A DNA stretch of 64,000 nt from CAZMVU01 sp964569295 (lineage in GTDB: Bacteria; Hydrogenedentota; Hydrogenedentia; Hydrogenedentales; JAGMZX01). Both the position numbers and the translations under genes were made by a program. Location of the stretch: the NCBI GenBank assembly GCA_964569295.1, contig CAZMVU010000002.1:23010-87009 (forward strand), written 5' to 3'. Positions within the stretch are counted from its first letter, which is position 1. Each line of letters starts with the position of its first letter. A model generated the notes under the pieces. The model did no database searches. It saw only the letters and a list, made by a program, of their open reading frames with translations, and was not told the DNA's origin. Of the stretch, positions 16,339 to 23,938 are shown piece after piece.

Positions 16339-16697
16339 TCCAATGTTTCCTGGGCGACATCTATCAAATCCTCTGCGTGTTCTCTTGAAAGTGCCGTACT
16401 GCCTCCAGAATCAGGATATCGCCCTACCAGTTGATACGCATTGAGTCGTGAGAAAAACTGCAACACCTCATCCGTGACGTTTAGGCCCGTCCGGTTGGAC
16501 AAGGTCAGGAGATTATGAATCTTTGGAGGCACCTCTTGCGTCTCTTTCACCACATGGGCCTTGAGCATTTTCTCGACTGCCAGGTGCAGAAAAAACAACC
16601 CGTGGTGCAGCCGTCCGTTCCCTACAAGTTCCCGCGCGACCTCGAAGTCTTCCTCCGAGCCCGCGCGCCAGTGGGCTATGTGTTTCTGGATATCCAT
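16317..16697 (-). CDS. HEPN-domain protein, toxin of HEPN-MNT pair
   Basis: This all-helical HEPN protein is the likely RNase toxin of the module. The family core is visible: HHGLFFLHLAVEKMLKAHVV at about 31-50, PPKIHNLLTLS with His61, and ARYP-like GRYPDSGG near 92-99. The classic R-x4-6-H active site of strong HEPN RNases is not evident, so activity is uncertain. The length of 126 residues is normal. It is the first gene of the minus-strand array and overlaps its MNT partner by 22 bases. Confidence 0.85.
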   Translation of the reverse strand: MDIQKHIAHWRAGSEEDFEVARELVGNGRLHHGLFFLHLAVEKMLKAHVVKETQEVPPKIHNLLTLSNRTGLNVTDEVLQFFSRLNAYQLVGRYPDSGGSTALSREHAEDLIDVAQETLEWLKAQL

Positions 16698-16730
16698 CCT
16701 ACACGGAGCATTCTGCGCAAGAGCGCTGCA

Positions 16731-17627
16731 TCACCCATACTTCTGATTCAGCTCGTCCACGGCCTTCTTGCAGCGCTCGGTCATGTCCCAGGCATCCGGC
16801 CAGAAGCACAGGTCGATGGTCCACCAGTCGTGCGGTACGCCCGCCTGGTTCAGCTCGGGCAGGAGCGCATCGAAATCGAGGATGCCGTCGCCGAAGGGGG
16901 CGTGGGTGCTGGTTTCATCGTCGTGGAGCGTGCCGTCCGAGTCGATGAGATGGATGTGGTTTATCTTGCCGCGCAGCTTCTGCGCCAGCTCGAGGGCGCC
17001 GCCGGGCAGGGTTTCCTTTTCGCCGGGCTGGCGCGCGCCCACGGCGGCCACCATATGCGCGTGGCAGGTGTCGAACTGCACGCCGAAGTTGTCATCGCCC
17101 ACGCCATCCACGATCCGCAGGATGTCCGATGGTTTGTTGAAGGCGAAGCCCGGCTCGAACTCCCAGGTGACATACACGCCCTTGTCCGCCGCTTCCCGCG
17201 CGCACACCTTCCACGCATCCACTGCGCGCTTGAACGCCACCTCGGGGGCCACCTGCTCGAAGATGGTCGGCGGCTGCACGGAATCCACGCGAATACCCGG
17301 GATACCAAGGTCCACGCAGAAGTCCAGGTTCTTGCGGAACTCATCGAGGTAGGCCGTATTGTCTTCGGCGTCGAGCAGGTGCTCGCCCCACAGGTTGGCC
17401 GCGAGCCCCGAGAACGCCAGGCCCGCATTGGCCACCTGGTTCTTGCAGGCTTCGCGTTCCTCTTTTTTGGTCAGGTTGTCCGGGTTCGGGTGTATGCCGA
17501 AGCCACCCAACTCGACCCCGTCGAAGCCGAGTTCGGCCAGCTTGTAGATGACCTCGTCCCAGGGTACGGGGTTGTTCTCATAGGGGCCGATCGAATAGGC
17601 CCAACTGCCAATGGATATCCGTTTCAT
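16731..17627 (-). CDS. Sugar phosphate isomerase/epimerase (xylose isomerase-like TIM barrel)
   Basis: This is an AP_endonuc_2 family TIM-barrel enzyme of the kind that isomerises or epimerises sugars. The start at 17627 is chosen because GGGAGGGCG lies just upstream and the protein then opens MKRISIGSWAYSIGPYENN. Strand-helix units include GFDGVELGGFG, NLGIPGIRVDS-like DLGIPGIRVDSVQP, the metal-ligand region NFGVQFDTCHAHM and HIHLIDSDGTLHD. The closing part contains WWTIDLCFWPDAWDM. At 298 residues it is of normal length. Such proteins travel with Gfo/Idh dehydrogenases, and one lies 2.2 kb away on the same strand. Confidence 0.88.
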   Translation of the reverse strand: MKRISIGSWAYSIGPYENNPVPWDEVIYKLAELGFDGVELGGFGIHPNPDNLTKKEEREACKNQVANAGLAFSGLAANLWGEHLLDAEDNTAYLDEFRKNLDFCVDLGIPGIRVDSVQPPTIFEQVAPEVAFKRAVDAWKVCAREAADKGVYVTWEFEPGFAFNKPSDILRIVDGVGDDNFGVQFDTCHAHMVAAVGARQPGEKETLPGGALELAQKLRGKINHIHLIDSDGTLHDDETSTHAPFGDGILDFDALLPELNQAGVPHDWWTIDLCFWPDAWDMTERCKKAVDELNQKYG

Positions 17628-17703
17628 CAAAGTCGCCCTCCCTTTCTGGCGCGCATCGCGCATGTTAAGCCAATTCTTCATAGTAGCAGAATCCGGATGC
17701 GAG

Positions 17704-18201
17704 TCAAATGAACCCGTCAACCGAAAAAACGAGACGTGGCCCGATCAGTCCGACACACGTAGGGTCATCCAAATAATCGTTCTCATCACCGTATGCGTAT
17801 TCGCGCCGCGTGTGCAGAAAACGGTCAATCAACCACTTGTGACTCGGCATCGTGATATCGTATTCGTTTCCGTCTCCTCCGGAACCCGTGTATTCTGCTC
17901 CGTAGTAAGCCGGAAAGAAAACACAGGGGTAGCCGCCACGCCGCAAGAGGATGATGGCATACGCCAAGGGCTTGAACCAGGCCTCGACGACCGATTCCAG
18001 AGACTGCAACGGTTGGGTGTCGTGGTTGCTGACAAGCGCCACGGCCATGTCGGGGTAGTCCTGCACCAGGCTCCCGTCAAAAATGGCTCTCAGGTCATAC
18101 GCGCTTCCCTCACGTCCGGCAGCCGCCAAGTTGTAGTGGAGTCCGGCATCGAACAGCATGAGATTGCTTTCGGTCACATCGACAAAGTGCTCCAGTGCGC
18201 C
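17704..18201 (-). pseudogene. Remnant of GH13 alpha-amylase (both ends missing)
   Basis: The frame reads like the C-terminal half of a bacterial GH13_5 alpha-amylase. LFDAGLHYNLAAAGREGSAYDLR matches the LFDVPLHY segment, followed by SNHDTQPLQSLES (the fourth conserved region, catalytic-site His-Asp), WFKPLAYAIILLRRGGYPCVFFPAYYGAEY and RREYAYGDENDYLDD. The nucleophile Asp and acid Glu regions that should precede it are absent, and the frame stops early after CVGLIGPRL. No normal start exists; a GTG at 18177 is the first possible one. By eye the upstream join is near 18201, where family similarity fades. It is a truncated pseudogene wedged between two sugar-utilisation genes. Confidence 0.78.
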
Positions 18202-18349
18202 GCTGGAAGCGCTCGAGACGTTTGCGGCATATTGCCGACTGACTGGCGGTCCTGCTACCGTGCGCCGGGAGGCCGGGTGGCTTGTGTGTCATCCGCACCG
18301 TGCAACGCACGCGAGAAACAGGAATCCCACGCAGGAAAGGCTTTGTCCA

Positions 18350-19564
18350 ATGCATACATTGCTTGCGCTCATCACGCTCATGGGGTGCGCGGACGCCACC
18401 GTGGAAATAGAAGCCTTATCTGGCCAGGCGCCGCTGGGCTACGCTGAAATCCACGGGGTGGCCGCCGGCGAATTCAATGTGGACTACTGGGAGTCCGGCA
18501 ACCTCCACTTCCTCAGCGACCACCGTATGCCCCTGATTGAATCGCGGCTTGAAGGCGTGTACCGCAACATCTACGCGCCTTCGGCGGTGCGGCTTGAAGA
18601 CGCCTGGCACGTGTACTACGGCGCTTGGGACGGCGTGCACACGGGAAACGACCGCATCTACCGGTTGGAAACAGAGGGCTTCCTGGACTTCAAAAACCGG
18701 CGCACCATCATCGAACACGGCGATTTCATTCACGTGTGCAATGTGAATGTGTCCCCGCGCGAAGATGGCGGGTTCGACATGATGTGCACAACCTACCCGG
18801 ACAGCAACGGTATGAACAAACCGGCCTTCTTCTCCTCACCCGGCGATGAAACCTGGAACGGCACGACGGCGCCCTACCCCGCGCGGCAGAAAGACATCGT
18901 CGAGATAGCCGGGTATCCCGATTACGCCGGCGCCGACATCAACGGAATGAATGTGCTCCTGCGGGAAGGCGATCAGATTCGGCTGTATCACGGTGATTTC
19001 AACAACCGGGGGCACGTCTTCCGCGCAACCAGCACGGATGGAAAGCACTTCACTTCCGAGGGCAGCGTGCTCGAAGCGCCGCAATACGTGAACGACGTCA
19101 AGGTCTTCGAGAACGGCGGCGAAAAGACGTACCTCATGGCGTTGCATCAGAATGGCGATACCCTGTGGTACAGCCTGTCCGAAAGCGGCACCGCGTTCGA
19201 CGCGCCCAAGGTGCTGGGAAAGAACGAAAGCGCCGCCGACCGCTACATCGTGGCCATTGGCTGGGTGCGTGACGGCCGGCGGCTGTTGGGCTACCTCTAT
19301 GGCGCGGGCCCCGTGTCCACATTGAACCGCAACCGCCTGTTCGCGCGCTGGCTGCAGAAACGCCTCGTGTTCAAGGCAGAGCAGGGTGACCGCATCGAGG
19401 CGTCACACGCCCTCGGCCCGGACCGCCAGCTTCTCCCCGTGCCCGATGAACAGCCCCTGAAAGGGAAGTTCGAGGTCTACGCGGAAGACGGGGTCACACA
19501 ACTCGGTGTATCTGACCCCGTCGAGCTCCGCAGCGGCGGGGTGCTGCGGCTGAATCTGCGTTGA
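18350..19564 (+). CDS. Exported GH43/GH32-like five-bladed propeller protein
   Basis: This is a putative surface or periplasmic glycosidase-like beta-propeller. The ATG at 18350 follows CAGGAAAGG and opens a short signal with a possible lipobox (LITLMGC). Propeller-like repeats follow: NIYAPSAVRLEDAWHVYYGAW, HVCNVNVSPREDGGFDMMCTT, YVNDVKVFENGGEKTYLMAL and YIVAIGWVRDGRRLLGYLYG. The three-acid catalytic set of GH43 cannot be confirmed by eye. A beta-sandwich-like tail ends the protein at residue 404. Its stop is 14 bases from the convergent GH106 gene. The function is likely carbohydrate-related; a specific activity is not claimed. Confidence 0.66.
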   Translation: MHTLLALITLMGCADATVEIEALSGQAPLGYAEIHGVAAGEFNVDYWESGNLHFLSDHRMPLIESRLEGVYRNIYAPSAVRLEDAWHVYYGAWDGVHTGNDRIYRLETEGFLDFKNRRTIIEHGDFIHVCNVNVSPREDGGFDMMCTTYPDSNGMNKPAFFSSPGDETWNGTTAPYPARQKDIVEIAGYPDYAGADINGMNVLLREGDQIRLYHGDFNNRGHVFRATSTDGKHFTSEGSVLEAPQYVNDVKVFENGGEKTYLMALHQNGDTLWYSLSESGTAFDAPKVLGKNESAADRYIVAIGWVRDGRRLLGYLYGAGPVSTLNRNRLFARWLQKRLVFKAEQGDRIEASHALGPDRQLLPVPDEQPLKGKFEVYAEDGVTQLGVSDPVELRSGGVLRLNLR

Positions 19565-19578
19565 TAGCCGCTGGCTTC

Positions 19579-22500
19579 CTACTCCAGAGGTTTCCAAGAC
19601 ACTGCCATCAGGCGCACCGGGCCGAGCAGGCCGGAGGTGGTGAGCGGCATATCCGGCGTGAACTTGGTGACGTTGGTTTTCGTGAGGCGTTCGGCTTCCG
19701 GGAGGGCGGCGTCGCCAATGAGGCGGTTGGGCCAGTTGTTGACGACATCGACCTCGAGGACGTTCTCACCGGCGCGCAGTGCGCCGGATGCGTCGGCGCG
19801 GAAGGGCGGTGTCCAGACGACGCCGAGGTCTTGGCCGTTGAGCCGCACCGAGGCAACCTCGCGCACGTCGCCGAGGTCGAGGGCATATGTGTTTTCGGGT
19901 TCCAGCTTGGCCGTTGGTATATCGAAGGCCGTTTGGTAGGTGGCGGTTCCTGAATAATGCCGGATGTCCTTCTCCGGGCGTTCGGTCCAGCTTATGAGCT
20001 CGGGGAACGCGACCGATGCCGGCCCGCCCCACTTCGGGTCGAATGCCACGGTCCAGGGGCCGGTGATTTCAAAGACGGGCTCGCAACGCTGAAAGTTGGG
20101 CGTACCGTCGGGTTCATTGTCCGATTCGCGGAAGACCACGAACAGTGCGCCATAGGGCGGGAACGCAAGCGGCAGGGTGGTAGTCGCCGTATTCACCGTG
20201 TAATCCGTTGCATCGCGGACTTCGCCCGTCAGCGGATCCCAGAAGCTCGGCGTTTTCCCGGTCACTCGGAAAGTGAACACCGCACCTGCCGGCGCTTCAC
20301 TGCGGTTCGACACGAAGTAGATGTCGGCATCGCCGGTCCGGCGGTGGATATAGCCGAACGCATCGTCCGCCGCGTCCCATGCGCAATCCGGCGGCACGGC
20401 CTCCTCGGCGAGCACATCGCGCGCGGCCATGCCCCAGGCGACACGGCCCTTGCCTGTGCGGCGTTGGCTGGCGGTGCTTTCCTCCGCACCCCAGAGCGCC
20501 TCGGCGAGTTCAGCGAAGTGTCGCCGGTCCTTTTCTCCCCCGGTGAGGCTCGCCGTGCGCACCGGCTTCGGGCCGAGCACGGTGGCGCCCGCACGCACGA
20601 GTTGGTCCACCTTTTCCAGGGCCGCGAGCGAAAGAATCCGGTGATCGGGCAGCACGAGCAGCCGGTAGCGCATGCCGCTGGGCAAGGTCAGCCGTTCGTC
20701 GTCCCACCGGAGCTTATCGACGAGCACCTCCTCGCTCAGCACGTCGTAGTCGTAGCCCGGCAATGCGCCGGCCGGGTCGGCCTCTTTCCGCTGCGCGATG
20801 TTCGGTATATGGTCGCCGTAGTAATAGGCGGCGTCCGCAATGAACCGCCCTTGCTGCAAGAGGAACTGCGCACGGTTCATATACGCCACGACCTCGCCCG
20901 CCGCCATGTCCCACCAGGTGACCTGCGGGTTGAAGTGCGTACCCGCGAAGTACTCCTGCCCGGGGATGCCCATTGCCGCTGGCGAACAAGTAAAGGTGTG
21001 GATGAAGGAGAGGTTGAGACCGGCACAGGCTTCATGGTCGAAGCTGGGCTTCACCATGCGCCACAGGCTGTCTTCCCAATGCGGGCCGATGGAGGTGAAC
21101 GCTTCCGCCGCTACGCGCGGCCTGCCGTAGGTATGCGCCGCGCTCGCCGCCTGCTTCACGAAGAACCGGTTCTCCGGGGTGGGCCGGTGCGGCGAGGGCA
21201 CCCAGAACTCGCCCATGGGCATGTCGGCAAGCCCGAGGTTTTCGATGCCGTCGAGCGGCCCCGCGTGCGGCCCGCCGGACTCGGGATGCACCTCGAGTCC
21301 GCGCTCGTGCGCCATCTTGGCGAAGTGGGCATAGTGATTCTCCGCCACGCACTCGGCAATGGTCTTGCGGAAATCGGCGAGGAAACGGTTCGACGCGTCG
21401 CGGCTTTCGATGATCTTTCCCGCAAACACCGGCAGATACGGCAACAGGTCATAGCCCCGGCGCGCGCGGAATTCCCCGGCGAACCCGGGCGTCCAGTTCA
21501 TGCCGCCGCACTCCCAACTGTCCGTGTGCAGATAGCGCAACGTCTTGCCCGTCAGCGGGCCGATCTCGTCGAGGAGCGGCTGCACATGGCGGGCCCAGTA
21601 GGCCTCAAAGACCGGCGTGCTCATGTAGTCGAGCACGGGACCCTGCCAGTCGCCGCTCGCCGTGGACACATGGGCGCCGGTGAGCGTGTAGCCGAAGCGC
21701 AGGATGGTCCACGCGCCCTCGGGGGCCTCCCAGTTCAGGTTGCCATCGCTATCCAGATGCTCGGTCAGGTCAAGCGTGTCCTCAGCGCGCGCATGTTCTT
21801 CGCCCGGCGTGTCCGGCATGCTCTCGAGCAGAAACCGGCAGTCGGGCGCGGAACCGCCTAACTCACGGAAACCCGCCTTCAACCGCAGGTCCTGCACGGG
21901 CAGGCCACGGCGCATGGCAGCGATGGGTTGGCCGTCCGCATCGAGCAGGCGCCACTCGGCCACCTGCACATTGCGCGGCGCATCGGGCGAGCGGGGATCA
22001 TAGGCGTCCGTCATGACGAGGCGGAATATCTTCGCGGATACCGGATCAAAGCGCCGGGTGGCCGGCTTGCCGTCTTGCATGGTGAATCGTTCGACGCGGG
22101 ATGATTTGTCCTGCGCGTTCACGGTCTCGAGTTGACACCGGCGCGGGCCGTAGCCGGGGCGTCCCATCACCTCCACACCGCCCACGGTGACAGGCGCCTC
22201 GAATTCGAGCTGGAGCCATGCCGGGTTATCGCGCGTCGGGCCGTCGCCCGGGTCGATGCCCTCGGATACCCAGTAGCTGCCCGTGTCGCCGTCGGCCGCC
22301 TTGGCGGCGGGGTGTCCTTCCTGTGACGAACTGGCCATGCACACCGGTGCGTGACCCGCGCTTTCACCGGTCCGCTGGCGATAGGCAAGGACGGCTACAT
22401 CGCGGTAGAAGCCGTCGCGCGCATCGGGCATGGGCAGTGACAGCGGTTCGGCGTGCGGCCCCGTCACCGTGGTTTCCGACCAGGCCAACTGCTTGGCCGC

Positions 22501-22902
22501 CTCCTCGGGGGAGACGTCGGGGCCGCCGAGGTTCCAGCCGCTCTGAATGTTGAGGCCGAGTTCGAGGCCGAGCCGGTCCGCCTCGGTGACGGCATGCTTG
22601 AACAATGCGCGCCATGCCGGTGTGCCATACATGGGCCCGGCGGGTACGCGTGTGACCGTGCGGTGTGCCGAACTGCTCGCGTCGAAAATGAGCGCGCCGC
22701 CGAAGCCCTTCGCCTTCATTTCCTCGATGTCGCGCGTGATGGCCTCGGCCGTCACGTTGCCGTTGAGCCACCACCAGTAGCAGCGTGTGCGCGCCTCGAG
22801 CGGCGGGCCGGCGAACCCGGCTTCGAGACCATCAGCCGCGGCAAGGGCGGCCATTGCCTGGGTACAGAGTAATACGGCGGCGATCGTCTTCATTCGCAGC
22901 AT
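19579..22902 (-). CDS. GH106-like alpha-L-rhamnosidase, exported
   Basis: A large secreted glycoside hydrolase of the GH106 type is predicted, releasing terminal L-rhamnose from plant or algal glycans. The start at 22902 has AAGGAG eight bases upstream and gives a signal peptide (MKTIAAVLLCTQAMAALAAAD). The N-terminal PLEARTRCYWWWLNGNVTAEAI block and the central TLRYLHTDSWECGG, HPESGGPHAGPLDGIENLG and VAAEAFTSIGPHWEDS blocks are characteristic of this family. A discoidin-like insert near residues 200-320 and a C-terminal sandwich (RLNGQDLGVVWTPPFRAD) are also seen. The length of about 1107 residues is normal. It converges with the propeller gene. Confidence 0.87.
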   Translation of the reverse strand: MLRMKTIAAVLLCTQAMAALAAADGLEAGFAGPPLEARTRCYWWWLNGNVTAEAITRDIEEMKAKGFGGALIFDASSSAHRTVTRVPAGPMYGTPAWRALFKHAVTEADRLGLELGLNIQSGWNLGGPDVSPEEAAKQLAWSETTVTGPHAEPLSLPMPDARDGFYRDVAVLAYRQRTGESAGHAPVCMASSSQEGHPAAKAADGDTGSYWVSEGIDPGDGPTRDNPAWLQLEFEAPVTVGGVEVMGRPGYGPRRCQLETVNAQDKSSRVERFTMQDGKPATRRFDPVSAKIFRLVMTDAYDPRSPDAPRNVQVAEWRLLDADGQPIAAMRRGLPVQDLRLKAGFRELGGSAPDCRFLLESMPDTPGEEHARAEDTLDLTEHLDSDGNLNWEAPEGAWTILRFGYTLTGAHVSTASGDWQGPVLDYMSTPVFEAYWARHVQPLLDEIGPLTGKTLRYLHTDSWECGGMNWTPGFAGEFRARRGYDLLPYLPVFAGKIIESRDASNRFLADFRKTIAECVAENHYAHFAKMAHERGLEVHPESGGPHAGPLDGIENLGLADMPMGEFWVPSPHRPTPENRFFVKQAASAAHTYGRPRVAAEAFTSIGPHWEDSLWRMVKPSFDHEACAGLNLSFIHTFTCSPAAMGIPGQEYFAGTHFNPQVTWWDMAAGEVVAYMNRAQFLLQQGRFIADAAYYYGDHIPNIAQRKEADPAGALPGYDYDVLSEEVLVDKLRWDDERLTLPSGMRYRLLVLPDHRILSLAALEKVDQLVRAGATVLGPKPVRTASLTGGEKDRRHFAELAEALWGAEESTASQRRTGKGRVAWGMAARDVLAEEAVPPDCAWDAADDAFGYIHRRTGDADIYFVSNRSEAPAGAVFTFRVTGKTPSFWDPLTGEVRDATDYTVNTATTTLPLAFPPYGALFVVFRESDNEPDGTPNFQRCEPVFEITGPWTVAFDPKWGGPASVAFPELISWTERPEKDIRHYSGTATYQTAFDIPTAKLEPENTYALDLGDVREVASVRLNGQDLGVVWTPPFRADASGALRAGENVLEVDVVNNWPNRLIGDAALPEAERLTKTNVTKFTPDMPLTTSGLLGPVRLMAVSWKPLE

Positions 22903-23088
22903 GGCACGGCTCCTTGTGTGCGGGGACATGGCCTATTCGGTCTTTATCTCGGGCAGGACAACGAACCCCAACTGGCGCAAGGCACGCCGATGAAGCCATC
23001 CTTGCCGGCGATCACGCGCGTCCGCAGTATCTCTTTTTCAAGTTCGCCCATATTCCAATTATCGCAACTTTCGCCATCGGGCGCCAAG

Positions 23089-23400
23089 CTATTCTTCGAG
23101 TATGGATTCAACATCTCGTGACCTATGAAGCGAACGCACTATCAACACCTCATCGGCGTCGAAGGTGCAGAAGATGCACCACCGGTCAAAACCCCGCACG
23201 GGCCAGAACCGTAATGCCTCCTTGTACACACTGGTCGAAGGCATGAGGAGCGCCATTTCCGGGAATTCTTCCAGCATGCTGATTGCCTCGAAGAGGGCAT
23301 CAATGAATCCGTGGACCGCCTGCGGGCTGCTTTGCGCCAGATACGCCAGGACTTCTGAGAAGACCCTGTCCGCTCTGGGCAGAAATCGGTGTGTTCTTAT
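23089..23400 (-). CDS. parE: ParE/RelE-family toxin with ATA in place of ATG start
   Basis: The frame encodes a full-length ParE-type protein of about 103 codons: RFLPRADRVFSEVLAYLAQS, FIDALFEAISMLEEFPEMALL, then VRGFDRWCIFCTFDADEVLIVRSLHRSRD. ParE toxins poison DNA gyrase. The reading frame is closed by TGA just before 23400, and its first codon is ATA, overlapping the antitoxin stop as ATAA. In most such pairs this junction is ATGA. A single G-to-A change would convert TGA/ATG into TAA/ATA, keeping the antitoxin stop and destroying the toxin start. The toxin may be silent, or translated poorly from ATA or an internal CTG; the first ATG is far inside (residue 42). Confidence 0.72.
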   Translation of the reverse strand: MRTHRFLPRADRVFSEVLAYLAQSSPQAVHGFIDALFEAISMLEEFPEMALLMPSTSVYKEALRFWPVRGFDRWCIFCTFDADEVLIVRSLHRSRDVESILEE

Positions 23401-23660
23401 TGTTCAGGATTGTGTTTGGCCAGCAACTCATCCGCCTCCGCTCGCTTACGCGCCCCAAAAGCGTCATCGCCCGGAATCGGCGGTCCGCTCTCGAAGCCTT
23501 CGCGGAGCAGCACATCGAGGCGTTCGCTGGCCTTGCGGCGTTTGTCGAGGCGCACGAGCTCGCGGATGTACTCGCTCACACTGCTGTAGCCGCCCTCGGC
23601 CACCTGCTGCTCGACCCATTCGCGCATGGACTCCGGCAGGGATATGTTCATCGTGGACAT
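23397..23660 (-). CDS. parD: ParD-type ribbon-helix-helix antitoxin
   Basis: This is the antitoxin partner of the downstream ParE-like frame. The 87-residue product starts MSTMNISLPESMREWVEQQV and continues GGYSSVSEYIRELVRLDKRR, the ribbon-helix-helix DNA-binding segment of the ParD/CopG type. A disordered, charged tail follows (REGFESGPPIPGDD) that would wrap the toxin. A GTGGAGGCG site precedes the ATG at 23660. The frame continues open far upstream but the family N-terminus fixes the start. The pair likely autoregulates its own promoter. Confidence 0.9.
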   Translation of the reverse strand: MSTMNISLPESMREWVEQQVAEGGYSSVSEYIRELVRLDKRRKASERLDVLLREGFESGPPIPGDDAFGARKRAEADELLAKHNPEQ

Positions 23661-23780
23661 GGTGAATCGCCTCCACGGGGTAGTGTACCGCAGGTTGGCA
23701 AAATTTGGCACGCTTTGCCAATGCCTAATGAGGGCGCGCCATCCTGCCGTGTTGAAAGACAGGGCGGATAAAAATCGTGT

Positions 23781-23843
23781 GGCCGAAAATGGGGACAGAA
23801 CCAAGCGAGTCCGCGAGTGCGTGGGCTGTCCCCATTTTCGGCC
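23781..23843. repeat. Inverted repeat with 18-bp perfect arms
   Basis: Arms at 23781-23798 and 23826-23843 are perfect reverse complements (ggccgaaaatggggacag and its complement) around a 27-base centre. A 23-base piece of it, 23785-23807, recurs in opposite orientation at 42567-42589. It lies in the 278-base gap between the ParD gene and the NCS1-like permease, which holds no other gene. The structure resembles a REP-type palindrome or a mini mobile element end; a strong terminator is unlikely as no T-run follows. Confidence 0.75.
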
Positions 23844-23938
23844 GGCTCTCTCCGTCTTCAAAGAGGCAGGAGCCTCTTCAACGCAAGAAAGGAGGCGCGC
23901 GGCCGAAACCACGCGCCTCGTGAAATCGTGCGTTCTTG

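Noticed and set aside
19957..21861. Open frame of 634 codons antisense to the GH106 gene
   Set aside because: It mirrors the codon structure of the GH106 gene, is Arg/His/Gly-rich and shows no domain; high-GC genes commonly leave such open antisense frames.
23661..23912. Extended N-terminus of the ParD frame
   Set aside because: The added 84 residues are low in structure and cross the inverted repeat; the ParD start at 23660 has a good ribosome-binding site.
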